Positions 49,051 through 58,103 of a DNA stretch of 61,846 bases are shown here, in pieces. The notes beneath the pieces were generated by a model. It worked only from the letters and a program-made list of their open reading frames with translations. It did not search any database and was not told the DNA's origin. Where the stretch lies: the NCBI RefSeq assembly GCF_020179405.1, contig NZ_JAICBZ010000012.1, forward strand, positions 1 to 61,846, written 5' to 3'. The translations under genes were made by a program, and so were the position numbers. Numbering within the stretch: the stretch's first letter is position 1; each line of letters opens with the position of its first letter. Source of the stretch: Xinfangfangia pollutisoli (GTDB taxonomy: Bacteria; Pseudomonadota; Alphaproteobacteria; Rhodobacterales; Rhodobacteraceae).

Positions 49051-49805
49051 TGCACAATCGCAGCCTGAAGGATGACATCCGCGATTACTGGGCGGAACGG
49101 TCGCAGACCTATGACGCAAGCCCCGGCCATGGCCTCGGCCCGCGTCGGGCCGAATGGCAGGCACTGCTGTCGCGCCATCTTGGCCCGGCAGAGGGCCGAC
49201 AGGCGCTGGATCTGGGCTGCGGCACCGGCGAGATCACACTTCTGCTGCAGGCGCTGGGGTTCGCGACGACAGGTCTCGACATGACACCGCAGATGCTGGA
49301 CTGCGCGCGGGCCAAGGCGCGGGGCCTGCCGGTTCGCTTCATCGAGGCCGATGCCGCTTTGACCATGCTGCCCGATGCCAGCACCGATGTGATCGTCGCG
49401 CGTTACCTGTTCTGGACCCTGACCGATCCCGCTGCCGCCCTGGCCGACTGGCACCGCATCCTGCGGCCCGGCGGAACGCTGCTGCTGATCGACGGCGACC
49501 ATGTCACCCCGCCGCCTCTTGCCCGGTTGGGGCCGCTGATGGACAGGCTGCTGGGCAAGGATCCCACCGCCGCGCACGGGCTGGTGACGCAGGCGCAATG
49601 GCGCGCCCATGCCGGCATCGTCGCCCGCCTGCCCTTCCGCGACGGTCTGCGTGCGCAGGATCTGACCGTTCAACTGGAAAAAGCCGGGTTCGCTACGGCG
49701 CGCCGTGACACGCGTATCGCCGCCCTGCGCCCCATGGGCTGGCGCCAGCGGCTCCTCCGCCTGGGCACACATCGCTTTGCGATCTCGGCGAGGCGGGCGA
49801 TCTGA
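49050..49805 (+). CDS. Class I SAM-dependent methyltransferase in the B12-regulated ABC operon
   Basis: This 251-residue methyltransferase has motif I ALDLGCGTGEITLLLQALGF near residue 52, the acidic loop TGLDMTPQMLDCARAKA, motif IV VIVARYLFWTLTDPAAAL and the post-motif ILRPGGTLLLIDGD. The family is broad (Methyltransf_11/25) and the acceptor is unknown. One-base overlap with the ATPase gene and the shared cobalamin riboswitch suggest it acts on the imported cobalt/corrinoid compound or on a chelator. That is inference. Confidence 0.88.
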   Translation: MHNRSLKDDIRDYWAERSQTYDASPGHGLGPRRAEWQALLSRHLGPAEGRQALDLGCGTGEITLLLQALGFATTGLDMTPQMLDCARAKARGLPVRFIEADAALTMLPDASTDVIVARYLFWTLTDPAAALADWHRILRPGGTLLLIDGDHVTPPPLARLGPLMDRLLGKDPTAAHGLVTQAQWRAHAGIVARLPFRDGLRAQDLTVQLEKAGFATARRDTRIAALRPMGWRQRLLRLGTHRFAISARRAI

Positions 49806-50202
49806 GCTTCCTGTCCAGTTCTGTTCAACTCAATCGGGAGATTGGTCGGTGCGCCGCAATACACGCCTGCACCAGGCGATCCTTTGATCAAGCGCTGAGA
49901 GAAAGCGCGATGGCCGCTTGGTTTGCTATCGCCTTGCCCAGGACAGGTTTCGCTTATCCGAGATGTTTCAGATCGTTAGGCCGAACGTAGCTGCGACCAG
50001 GGTAGCAGTGGCCGCAACCATCAGTGCGGCGACGACTACCTGTGCGCCGAACAGGTTTCAACTCTCGTGGAGTTGAGATCGGCCCGAAGCGGCCGGTCGC
50101 CCCTCGGCGCGCTCTTCTCGTAGCTGCCGCTCAGGCATTGCGCAGCGACGGCGCAAGGCAGCCCAAAGAGAACCTCCGCGCTGATCGCGGCGCAATCCTG
50201 AC
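49806..50202. other. Intergenic region with a possible gene remnant
   Basis: This is about 400 bases between the methyltransferase and the histidine kinase. On the minus strand around 49976-50060, a frame reads GAQVVVAALMVAATATLVAA and ends at a stop, like the last membrane helix of a lost protein. It has no start codon or ribosome site. Nothing else is recognised. Confidence 0.35.
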
Positions 50203-51177
50203 TCAATCGGTCGCGGCGCGGCCAAAGAGAATGCGGAACCGGGTGGGCTGGCCGGTGCAGAGCGTGATCCCGGCGCGATGGGCAGACAGCAGGTTGCGCA
50301 CGACCGCAAGGCCCATGCCGGTGCCGCCCGACGCCCGACGCGTGGTGAAAAAAGGCTCGAACACCCGCGCTTCGTTGCCCTTCGAGATGCCGCAGCCATC
50401 GTCAGAAATATCGAGAGACACGCCCTCTGGCGACTGGGCGGCCTCGATCCGCACCCGCCCCGCTCCGTGTTCGGCGGCATTACGCAGCATCTGCGCCAGT
50501 ACGATCGCCATGCCTTCGGTCGCGATCGGCAGGGCCAAGGTGTCGCCGGTGGCCGTGATCTCCAACGCCGGGTAATCCGCTTGCAGCGCGGGCAGCAGAT
50601 CGGCCAACCGCGATTGGCCCAGATGGCGCAGTTCACGCGCTTGCGCGGCAAGGCGCAGCGCGGCCAGTTGCGCCTCGATCTGCGCCCTTGCGCCATCAAT
50701 CTCGGCCAGCAACCTGGCATCTTCGGGCGTCAGGGCGCCACCGTCCTGCATCAGTTCCGACGCCGCCCGGATCGCCGCAACGGGGGTTTTCAGTTCATGC
50801 GTGACATGGTCGGTAAAGGCGCGGATCGTCGCCTCGCGGTCACGCGCCGCCTCGGCCATGGCGATCACCCGCACCGCTGTCGCAGCAGTCTCGCGCGTGC
50901 CGAAATGTTCCGGCCGGCGAGCATCGGCGCCGCTTTCCTGCGCCCTTGCATAGCCTTCGAGCGCGCGGATCGGTCGCAACAGGAGCCGCAAGAGCAGCCA
51001 GCCCAGCCCCGCGGTCGCAGCGGTTATCGTCAGCCCCAGCCCCGCCGCCGTCACCTTGAACCCGATGACTGGCCCCAGATAGCGCAGCGTTACCAGTCCG
51101 ATGAATGACAGTGCCAACGTACCCGTCAGCGCTCCGCCCAGCACGAAGGCCAGCGAAGGCCGCCAGCGCCGGATCAT
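50203..51177 (-). CDS. Sensor histidine kinase
   Basis: This 324-residue kinase has two N-terminal helices (residues about 8-30 and 38-66), a HAMP-like linker, the phosphoacceptor box FTDHVTHELKTPVAAIRA with His near residue 125, the N box MLRNAAEHG, G1 DDGCGISKGNEARVFEPFFTTR and G2 GGTGMGLAVVRNLLSAH. The short periplasmic loop suggests intramembrane or accessory sensing. Its start overlaps the response regulator stop. A decayed relative lies at 53476-54325. Confidence 0.94.
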   Translation of the reverse strand: MIRRWRPSLAFVLGGALTGTLALSFIGLVTLRYLGPVIGFKVTAAGLGLTITAATAGLGWLLLRLLLRPIRALEGYARAQESGADARRPEHFGTRETAATAVRVIAMAEAARDREATIRAFTDHVTHELKTPVAAIRAASELMQDGGALTPEDARLLAEIDGARAQIEAQLAALRLAAQARELRHLGQSRLADLLPALQADYPALEITATGDTLALPIATEGMAIVLAQMLRNAAEHGAGRVRIEAAQSPEGVSLDISDDGCGISKGNEARVFEPFFTTRRASGGTGMGLAVVRNLLSAHRAGITLCTGQPTRFRILFGRAATD

Positions 51178-51848
51178 GTGCAGGCGCCCAGTCGCATGCC
51201 CTGCCCATGCACCGTCTCAATGGCGCCGTCGCAGCCCGCCTCGGAGAGTTTGCGGCGCAGGTTGCGCAGGTGGCTGTCGAAGGTGCGGTCCGAAACCGCG
51301 CTTTGCGCTCCCCAAAGCGCCGCAATCAGCACGGGCCGCGGGACGAGCCGGTCCGGCTCGGCCAAAAGCCGCGCTAGGATGTCGAATTCGGTCGCAGTCA
51401 GCGCCTGATCCACCCCCGCGACCCGGCAGACCCGCGCCCGCAGATCGAGCGTGATCTTGCCGTGGGCAAGCGTTTCCGGGCTGGACGCCCACCCCGCGCG
51501 CTTGAGGATCGCGCGCACCCGCGCCACCAGTTCGCGTGGCGAAAACGGTTTCGTCACATAGTCGTCCGCACCCAGTTCCAGCCCGACGATGCGGTCGATC
51601 TCGTCGTCGCGCGCGGTCAGGAACAGGATCGGCACGTCGGATGTGGCGCGCAGGCGACGGCAGACCTCGAACCCGTCCAGCTCCGGCAGGCCGATGTCGA
51701 GCACGATCAGATCGGGCGCCTCCCGACGGGCATGGATCAACGCGCTGGTACCCTCGGCGGCGGTCAGCGTGGCAAAGCCCGCCCGTTCCAGCGCGATCCG
51801 CAACAGATCGCGCAGGCGCGGGTCGTCATCGACGATCAGGATCTTCAT
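51174..51848 (-). CDS. OmpR family response regulator
   Basis: This 224-residue regulator has a receiver domain (ILIVDDDPRLRDLLRIAL with the acidic pair, LIVLDIGLPELDGFEVCRRL with the phosphorylated Asp, ending at DDYVTKPFSPRELVARV) and a winged-helix DNA-binding C-terminus (VDQALTATEFDILARLLAEP, ending RGxGxRLG-like GQGMRLGA). The ATG at 51848 overlaps the DUF4173 stop. Its partner is the kinase just downstream. Confidence 0.95.
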   Translation of the reverse strand: MKILIVDDDPRLRDLLRIALERAGFATLTAAEGTSALIHARREAPDLIVLDIGLPELDGFEVCRRLRATSDVPILFLTARDDEIDRIVGLELGADDYVTKPFSPRELVARVRAILKRAGWASSPETLAHGKITLDLRARVCRVAGVDQALTATEFDILARLLAEPDRLVPRPVLIAALWGAQSAVSDRTFDSHLRNLRRKLSEAGCDGAIETVHGQGMRLGACT

Positions 51849-53332
51849 CGCGTCCGCTCCGGTATCTTCATTGCGGAACTGTAGCGGGCGACGCGCCATG
51901 AACGGAACCCCCATTCCCGCCAACCGGGGGTTTGGGGCGGAAACCAGATCGCGCAGGGGCGGGGCTCAATCCGCAGCCCGGAGGTCGCCCGCATGGCATC
52001 CAGAAACGCGCCATGCGCCATCGGCCCGAGCGAACAGATATAGTCGGTATCGGGGTTGGCCCGGGCCAGGTTCTGCGCCGCGATGATCTGCGCGAAATTG
52101 ACGAAGGCGCAGAGATAGAGTGTGCCAAGGCCAAGCGCCGCACAGCGGATCAAAAGCCACGCGGCATTGCGCCCGCGCAGGAGTTGCACCGCGACAAGGC
52201 CAAGCCCGATCGCCACAAGACCCATCCAGATTAGGGCGTAGAGCCGCAGATAGGTCAGCCCGTAGGTGTCGATGTAATGCTCCAGTCGCATCATCGCTGC
52301 GCCGCACAGCACCATGTTTTGCGCCAGCCACACCAGCAGAAGCGGTCGGATCGCCCGATGTTCGTGCAGGAACGGCCGCGCCGACAGCGCAAACGCCCCC
52401 GCCAGCAGCGCGGTCGCCAAAAGCGGATAGGCGCCGCGATGGGCGTATTCGGCCAGGCTCATCCCCTCGGGCAGGGTGGCGCCAAAGACGAGGATCGACA
52501 GGTCGGTGAGCGATTGCATCGCGATCAGCGCGTTGAAAAGGACAAGCGCGCGCAGCACCGAGCGCGGGTTGAGGCCAAGGCGGGCGGCCCGGGGCAAGGC
52601 GATGGGCGAGAGCGACGCCAGGGCGGGCAAGTCGGGCGACAGCAGGGGAGCGACAAACAGTGCCGCCGCGCCCCAGAACGCCGCGCGCGAAAGCGCCGAC
52701 CAAAGGTCGAGGTCAAGCGCCAGTACCTGTGCCAGAACCGGGTTCGCCTGCATCAGAAGTCCCAAAAACACGAGGCTTCCGGCCAGCGGAAAGGCCCAGT
52801 CGCGCAGGGCCTTGCGCGCGCTGCGGCTGGCGTGAGAAGGGCGAGTGATCTGCGCCAACACGCCCGCGTGCAGTGAAAGTGGCGCCAGCCAGTACCCGGG
52901 CAGACGACCCAGCCAGGCCGCCGTCTGCGCCAGCATCTCGGTCTTCCCGGCCTCGGGGCGGCGCAGCCAGACCAGCGCCAACGCCAGCCCTAGGCCCAGA
53001 AAGGCCAGCGAGAGCGCCTGCAGATGCTCGACTACCGGCAGCGCCGTAAGCACAAGCAGCACCACCGGCCGAGCGGACTGCCGCCAGCTCCCGGCCGCGG
53101 CCACGCCAAGGATCGCAAGTGCGAAGAGTGCCAAGGACAGACCGGGGGCGTGATGCCAAAATAACAGATCCGCCAGCGCGACCAAACCCGTCAGCCCCGC
53201 CCAATGCGGGCCTCTGGTGGTCCGCGCCTCGCCCTGCGGCACACCGGGCGGGCCGGAGACCGGCGCATCAAGCCACCAGCCGTCACGCGCAAGGGACCGG
53301 GGCAGTCCGGGGATAAGTAGGGGCTGTGTCAT
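51845..53332 (-). CDS. DUF4173 polytopic membrane protein
   Basis: This 495-residue protein has about 12 hydrophobic helices and the DUF4173 hallmark AEYAHRGAYPLLATALLAGA near the middle, then YIDTYGLTYLRLYALIWM. The function is unknown. It overlaps the response regulator gene, so DUF4173, response regulator and kinase form one operon. The membrane protein may be the sensory input or the target of the two-component pair. Confidence 0.88.
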   Translation of the reverse strand: MTQPLLIPGLPRSLARDGWWLDAPVSGPPGVPQGEARTTRGPHWAGLTGLVALADLLFWHHAPGLSLALFALAILGVAAAGSWRQSARPVVLLVLTALPVVEHLQALSLAFLGLGLALALVWLRRPEAGKTEMLAQTAAWLGRLPGYWLAPLSLHAGVLAQITRPSHASRSARKALRDWAFPLAGSLVFLGLLMQANPVLAQVLALDLDLWSALSRAAFWGAAALFVAPLLSPDLPALASLSPIALPRAARLGLNPRSVLRALVLFNALIAMQSLTDLSILVFGATLPEGMSLAEYAHRGAYPLLATALLAGAFALSARPFLHEHRAIRPLLLVWLAQNMVLCGAAMMRLEHYIDTYGLTYLRLYALIWMGLVAIGLGLVAVQLLRGRNAAWLLIRCAALGLGTLYLCAFVNFAQIIAAQNLARANPDTDYICSLGPMAHGAFLDAMRATSGLRIEPRPCAIWFPPQTPGWREWGFRSWRVARYSSAMKIPERTR

Positions 53333-53475
53333 GATCTGGCTCCGCAAACTGTTTTGCGAGACCTTGCGTCGGCCCGTGTGCAGTTGCCGCGCGCAGTTTG
53401 TGCAGATGTCGTGCAGAGCGACCGAAGCTGCGCACCGGAGTGCGGCCATTCGCTGACGATTAAGCCGCCCTCGCT

Positions 53476-54325
53476 TCAGGTGTCTTGAATGGCCATTCCG
53501 GTGATGTTGCGCCCCGACACTTCGATTACGGCGCAAGGCAGGTCAGAGCCGCGATTTGTTGATGGTGCGTGGCACGACTGCCTGCGCGAGATGTCTGTTT
53601 CCTGCGCGTCGCATTGCGCCAGATGGAGCCCGCTAACGTCGGCTATCGCCGATTGCCGCGGGTGCGATGCCGCAACCTCACGGGCCGCTTCCCGCCCATT
53701 CCGGCCTAAGGAAAAGGTCAAACGAAACAGCGCCCCCTCGGCGCTCTTCGCCAGCGCGATATCGGTGTGATGGGCCTGCAGGATGCTGCGCACCACCGTC
53801 AGGCCTATCCCGGTTCCGCCTTCTTCAGGGCGGTTGGTGAAGAAGGGATCGAACACCCTGGCCGCGTTTCCAGGTGGCACCCCGCAACCGTTGTCGTGAA
53901 CGGTGAGGGTGCGAGCCTTGTCGGCGTCGCTTGCCCGCAACGTTCCGGTATCGGCACCATACTCTGCCGCATTGCGCAGCACATGGCCAAGGATGATCCG
54001 CAGCCCCTCTGACGCAAGGGGGATTTCGATGGCCATCCCACCGGCAACCGGCCTCAGGCCCGGCCAGTCGGCGTTCAGTGCGGGCATGCGCTGCGATGGC
54101 CTGCCTCGTCCCAGGTCGCGCGTCTCGCGCGCCCTTGCCGCATCGCGCAGGGCAGAAATCTGGGCTTCAAGTTGCGCTCCGGCACTGGCGAGCTGCGCGA
54201 ACGGCGCGGTCCTCTGGCGCCAGCACGGGACTGTCGTCCAGCAACTCCGCGCCCGCCCGGATCGCGGCGGCCGGGTTGCGCTGCTCATGCGTCACGTGAT
54301 CGGTGAAGGTCCGGATCGCATCGTC
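53476..54325 (-). pseudogene. Decayed second histidine kinase (5'-truncated, frameshifted)
   Basis: From 54316 the minus strand encodes IRTFTDHVTHEQRNPAAAIRA, matching FTDHVTHELKTPVAAIRA of the intact kinase. Near 54205 the reading frame shifts, and the match continues in another frame as FAQLASAGAQLEAQISALRD, LRNAAEYGAD, DNGCGVPPGNAARVFDPFFT and EEGGTGIGLTVVRSILQAHH. The membrane part and HAMP are missing, because the relic abuts the DUF2269 stop directly. The H box itself has lost its LKTP. Divergence from the intact copy is considerable, so it is an old duplicate or a foreign relative, not a fresh copy. The last 70 or so codons have no counterpart. Confidence 0.82.
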
Positions 54326-54791
54326 AGAACGTCGGCTTTGCCAGCATCAGCGAAAGGATTGCCAGCACCGCCGCAAAGGCCGGAAAGCCGAAGGCGAACC
54401 ACCAGCGATAAAGCCGATGGTAGGCCTCAGGCAGAGGTCCGCCCTGTGCGGCGGCAAGGCGGGCCATGTCGCGCAGCCGGATCTGCATCCAGACCACGGG
54501 CAGCCAGAACAGCCCCACGAAGACATAAAGGGCCAGCGACAGCGCCACCCAGCCGGACAGCAGCGGCCAGCCTGTCTCGCGCGCCAGCAGATAGCCGGTG
54601 ATCGGCTGAAGGATGGCGGCGGTCGCGGTGAACACCGTATCGGCCAGAACCACGATACCCGCGACATGGGCGATCAGTCGCGGATCGCCCGATCGGTTCG
54701 AGATGACCATGAAGAAGGCGATGCCCGCCCCCGTGCCCAGAAGCACTGTTGCGCCGATCACATGCAGGACGCGCAGGATCTCGTAAGTCAT
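54324..54791 (-). CDS. DUF2269 family membrane protein
   Basis: This 155-residue protein has four helices and begins ILRVLHVIGATVLLGTGAGI followed by AFFMV, the DUF2269 pattern, with GWVALSLALYVFVGLFWLPV and WMQIRLRDMA in the middle. The function is unknown. The ATG at 54791 overlaps the SDR-fusion stop by four bases, so the two are coupled. The kinase remnant begins at its stop codon. Confidence 0.88.
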   Translation of the reverse strand: MTYEILRVLHVIGATVLLGTGAGIAFFMVISNRSGDPRLIAHVAGIVVLADTVFTATAAILQPITGYLLARETGWPLLSGWVALSLALYVFVGLFWLPVVWMQIRLRDMARLAAAQGGPLPEAYHRLYRWWFAFGFPAFAAVLAILSLMLAKPTF

Positions 54792-56083
54792 CGCTCCTCC
54801 AGCCCCAGCGCGACCATGGCCGCCAGCACCATGCCGGGGATGACCTTGATCATCGGCCCCAGCGGATCCAGCCAGAGATCCGGGGCCAGCACCAGACTGC
54901 CAAGAAGGTAGGCTGCCGACAGCCCGATCATCCCCAGGGCCGCCATCCTTGCGCGGGGGCGCCAGAGGATCGCCAGCCCCAGCAGGATATCGGCCAGCGC
55001 CCCGCCAAACACCGTCGGTGCCGCGATCCAGGCCGGAATGCCGCGCCCGCCAAGGACCGCCATGGCGCGCGCCGGGTCGATCAGGGTGATCGCCCCCGAG
55101 GCACACCAGAACAGCGCCAGCGTCGCAATGGCCAGAGGCAGCAGGAAATAGGACCGTGCGAACAGCCTTTCCTGACGGGTTGCAGGCAGGCTTTCCAGTG
55201 TCGCCGACAAAGACCGGCAAGGCCGGCCCCCCGCTTCCAGCCAGGCAGTCGGATCGCCCCGGATCCCGTCCGACAGCGCTTGCAGGGCGCTGCTGCGCAG
55301 CGGCGAGCGCCAGCCCAGATGCCCAAGACCATCGGCGCCCCGCCCGATCAGACGCAGCAATGCATCGGGAAAGGCCGGGCGAAAGCGCGGCGCGGGGAAA
55401 CCTTGCCAATGCCTGACACAGTCAACCAGTGTCGCAAAGCTTTGCGCCCCCGGCTCGGTCAGGTCGGCGACAAGGCCCGAGGGCACCTGACCCTTTGCAG
55501 CCACGACGACCGCCCCGGCCAGGTCGTCGACATGAACGGTCTGCACCCGCGCCTCTGGCAGGACGCGCGGCAGGATCAGGGGCAGCGCGGCCACGCCACG
55601 CAACAGCGCCGTGCCGCCATAGGCCTCGGGCGAAAGCACCAGCACCGGCCGAAGGATCACCCAGTTCCGCGCCCCCGCGGCAAGGATCGCATCGCCACGG
55701 GCCTTCGATCGGAAGAATTCCGTCGATGCCGCAGGCTCCGCCCCCGCCGCCGAGATCTGCACGATGCGCAGCGGTAGACCCCTTGTCGCCTCGACCAGCC
55801 GGGACAACAGCGTGACGTGAACAGCCTCCAGATTGTCGCGCGCCCCGTCCTGCAACGCACCTGCGGCATTCACGACAACATCCGCATCGGCAAGCAGCGC
55901 TTGCCATTCTGCAACGTCAATTGCGCGAATGTCGCGGATCACCCAGGTCGCATCCGGGCTGGAAGCAAGTGCCACGGCGCGCGACCGCCCGATGCCGGTA
56001 ACGGCAAAGCCCTCGGCGGTCAGCGCGCGCATGCAGGCCGCCCCGATCAGCCCATATCCCCCCAGCACGACAGCCTTGCGCAT
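54788..56083 (-). CDS. NAD(P)-binding SDR-type protein fused to a DoxX-like membrane domain
   Basis: This 431-residue fusion has an extended-SDR Rossmann domain in residues 1-290 (VVLGGYGLIGAACMRALTAE, VVNAAGALQDGARDN, FFRSKARGDA in place of YxxxK) and a C-terminal four-helix DoxX-like domain from about residue 305 (YFLLPLAIATLALFWCASGA). The same fusion with a neighbouring DUF2269 gene is common in proteobacteria. It could be a membrane-tethered reductase, and the substrate is unknown. The catalytic Tyr of classical SDRs is replaced by Phe-Phe in FFRSK, so a non-catalytic NAD(P)-binding role is possible. Confidence 0.87.
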   Translation of the reverse strand: MRKAVVLGGYGLIGAACMRALTAEGFAVTGIGRSRAVALASSPDATWVIRDIRAIDVAEWQALLADADVVVNAAGALQDGARDNLEAVHVTLLSRLVEATRGLPLRIVQISAAGAEPAASTEFFRSKARGDAILAAGARNWVILRPVLVLSPEAYGGTALLRGVAALPLILPRVLPEARVQTVHVDDLAGAVVVAAKGQVPSGLVADLTEPGAQSFATLVDCVRHWQGFPAPRFRPAFPDALLRLIGRGADGLGHLGWRSPLRSSALQALSDGIRGDPTAWLEAGGRPCRSLSATLESLPATRQERLFARSYFLLPLAIATLALFWCASGAITLIDPARAMAVLGGRGIPAWIAAPTVFGGALADILLGLAILWRPRARMAALGMIGLSAAYLLGSLVLAPDLWLDPLGPMIKVIPGMVLAAMVALGLEER

Positions 56084-56315
56084 CCTGTCCCGTTCCCGTG
56101 CCTGACCAGATACTTGTTACCGGGTTTGCCAAGGGCCCGACAGGGGCGCGCGCAAGGCTTGCAGTGCAAAACGGGTCAGTTGCGCTTGTGATCAAGCCCT
56201 CCGGCGCAGTGTTGCACCTTGCCTGGATCGCGGCGATCCGGCATGCGCCCCTGGGCGCCGAGCGGGACGGCTTGGCGGCTCAGCCAGATTGCGCCTGCCC
56301 CCAAGGGTCAGCGGA

Positions 56316-57233
56316 TCAGTGCCCTGCAGCCCTCACCGACCAGCTGTGACCGGGTTCGCCGGCGCGCGGGGCTTCCTTCTGCGCGGCGCCAATCCCAGCC
56401 GCGACCGACCATACCCGCCTTGCGCGCCGGCCGGCCTGTGGAGCGCAGTACAGCGAGATGGTGTAGCTCAGATCGGCTGTCCCTTGCCGGACGGCCAGCC
56501 TGCCGGCGGCCACATCGGCCTCGACCAGCGATTCAGGCAACACCCCGCGCCCCGTTCCCGCAATGCATTGCGCCCTTATGTCGGCAGCCATGCCATGGGG
56601 AACCTCAGAGGTTACCGGAAGCGCCATGCGGCAGGCCGTCCAGATCTGTCCGATATAGGTCTGCGGATGCGAGACATGCAGCGGCATGTGCCTGTCCTGC
56701 GCATCGGGCGGCTCAACGATCACCAGCCTGTCGGCGGCGATATCGGCAGGCAGGAACACCCGGAACGCCGCGTCGATCGGAACGCGCGGATGTCGTGTCA
56801 CCAGCGCAAGGTCGACTTCAGATCGCGTCAACATGCGCGCCGCCATGTCGTGATTGGCGATCCGGGGGGCGAAATGCATGCCCGACAGGCGCTGCGCCAG
56901 CCAGGCCTTGAAATCCGGGAAGATCGCCACCGTCGCGCTGTGCGGCATGACGATGGGGATCCCGCCTTCGCTTGGGCTCCAGGGCGACGAGCCGCCTTTG
57001 AAATGGTCGATCTCGGACAGGATCAGGCGGGCTTTCGGAACGAAATCCTCGCCGGCGGCGGTAAGCGAAACCGGCCGGACGCGCCGGTTGATCAAGATCC
57101 GGCCAAGATAGTCCTCAAGCAGGCGCAGGCGCTTGCTCAGGTTGGACTGGGTGGTGTTCCGCCGCTCGGCCGCAAGCGTCAGGTTCAGCGTCTCGGCGAC
57201 GCAAAGGAAATCCCGCAAATGATCAATGTTCAT
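56316..57233 (-). CDS. LysR family transcriptional regulator downstream of the beta-lactamase
   Basis: This 305-residue LysR protein has an N-terminal helix-turn-helix (RDFLCVAETLNLTLAAERRN, then TTQSNLSKRLRLLEDYLGRI) and an effector domain with TGRGVLPESLVEADVAAGRL. It is 48 bases after the class D beta-lactamase on the same strand. LysR regulators of beta-lactamases (AmpR) are normally divergent, so control of the lactamase is uncertain. The C-terminal 30 residues are Arg/Ala-rich and look poorly conserved. Confidence 0.88.
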   Translation of the reverse strand: MNIDHLRDFLCVAETLNLTLAAERRNTTQSNLSKRLRLLEDYLGRILINRRVRPVSLTAAGEDFVPKARLILSEIDHFKGGSSPWSPSEGGIPIVMPHSATVAIFPDFKAWLAQRLSGMHFAPRIANHDMAARMLTRSEVDLALVTRHPRVPIDAAFRVFLPADIAADRLVIVEPPDAQDRHMPLHVSHPQTYIGQIWTACRMALPVTSEVPHGMAADIRAQCIAGTGRGVLPESLVEADVAAGRLAVRQGTADLSYTISLYCAPQAGRRARRVWSVAAGIGAAQKEAPRAGEPGHSWSVRAAGH

Positions 57234-57281
57234 GGGCCCCCCTTGCAGCCCTGCCGAACGAAAGCCAACAGGCCCGCCGCG

Positions 57282-58103
57282 TCATGGCCGTGTCAGTTCA
57301 CCGTCCCCATCCGGCGGGAACAGCGCCCGCATCGCCCCGTCCCGGGCAATCGCACCCGGCGCGCCATCCGGGCGTTCGCTGAACCGGATCAGCCGCGCAA
57401 AGACGATCCGTTCCGATCCCTTTTCCGCCCAGCCGACATACCAGCCAAAGGGTTGGCCTTTCAGCAGCGCGCCGTCGGGACCGAACGGCAGTCCGGCACC
57501 CGTCTTGCCATAGATATGCCAGCCGCCGGCCCGTTCGCCTTGGTCCAGAAGGTCTTTCGTATGCGCGACCGCCGCGGCCGAGACGGGCAGCCTGCCCTCG
57601 ATCATCCGGGTCAGGAAGCCGACCTGTTCGATGGGCGCGATCTGCAGGGACGAACTCAGCCAGGCCTGCGTCAGGCCGTTCCCTTTGCCCTTGTCTCCCG
57701 AAACGTCCCTATTGCCATAATCGAAGGCATCGACATAGGCCGCGAAACGCGCCATCCCGAGCTGCTCGGTGGCGCGCTGCGAATACCAGACCACGGAATC
57801 GCGCATCCAGCTTTCCGGGGTCGTCGCCCGCTTCCATCGCGGGTTCCAGTCGGCATAGCCTTCCTTGAACGGCCATTCCGGCGCGTCCGGTGCGGTGAAG
57901 ATCCCGGCATCGAACGCCATCAGACTGATCGCCACCTTGAACGTCGATGCCGAGGATATCCGCTCGTCGCAAGCCCCCTCGTGGATCAGCGGAACCGATA
58001 CAGCGGGGTTCACCGCGATCATGCAGACCACCTGCTCTTCGGCCAGCGCGGCGGGGGGAAGTGCCAGACCGGCCAGGGCCGCGGCGAGGATCGTCTTGCG
58101 CAT
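57282..58103 (-). CDS. Class D (OXA-type) beta-lactamase
   Basis: This 273-residue secreted protein has a signal peptide (MRKTILAAALAGLALPPAALA). All class D motifs are present: S53-TFK with the acylating Ser and carboxylated Lys, SVV in MRDSVVWYSQ, YGN in FDYGNRDVSG, and KTG in WHIYGKTGAG. Normal family size. It should hydrolyse penicillins; the spectrum cannot be told. AGGAAGGA precedes the ATG at 58103. It is divergent from the YdcF/Mur-ligase genes, so a link to envelope or peptide antibiotic chemistry is conceivable. Confidence 0.94.
   Translation of the reverse strand: MRKTILAAALAGLALPPAALAEEQVVCMIAVNPAVSVPLIHEGACDERISSASTFKVAISLMAFDAGIFTAPDAPEWPFKEGYADWNPRWKRATTPESWMRDSVVWYSQRATEQLGMARFAAYVDAFDYGNRDVSGDKGKGNGLTQAWLSSSLQIAPIEQVGFLTRMIEGRLPVSAAAVAHTKDLLDQGERAGGWHIYGKTGAGLPFGPDGALLKGQPFGWYVGWAEKGSERIVFARLIRFSERPDGAPGAIARDGAMRALFPPDGDGELTRP

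Noticed and set aside
49976-50060. Hydrophobic minus-strand peptide that looks like a membrane helix
   Set aside because: No start codon or ribosome site, and an in-frame stop just upstream; at most a remnant, noted only as intergenic content.
51849-51923. Longer N-terminus for the OmpR-type regulator
   Set aside because: The extension lies inside the DUF4173 coding end, and the ATG at 51848 starts exactly at the conserved receiver MKILIVDDD.
56098-56349. Possible 83-residue gene between the SDR fusion and LysR genes
   Set aside because: It overlaps the end of the lysR gene, has no ribosome site, and the translation has no recognisable motif.
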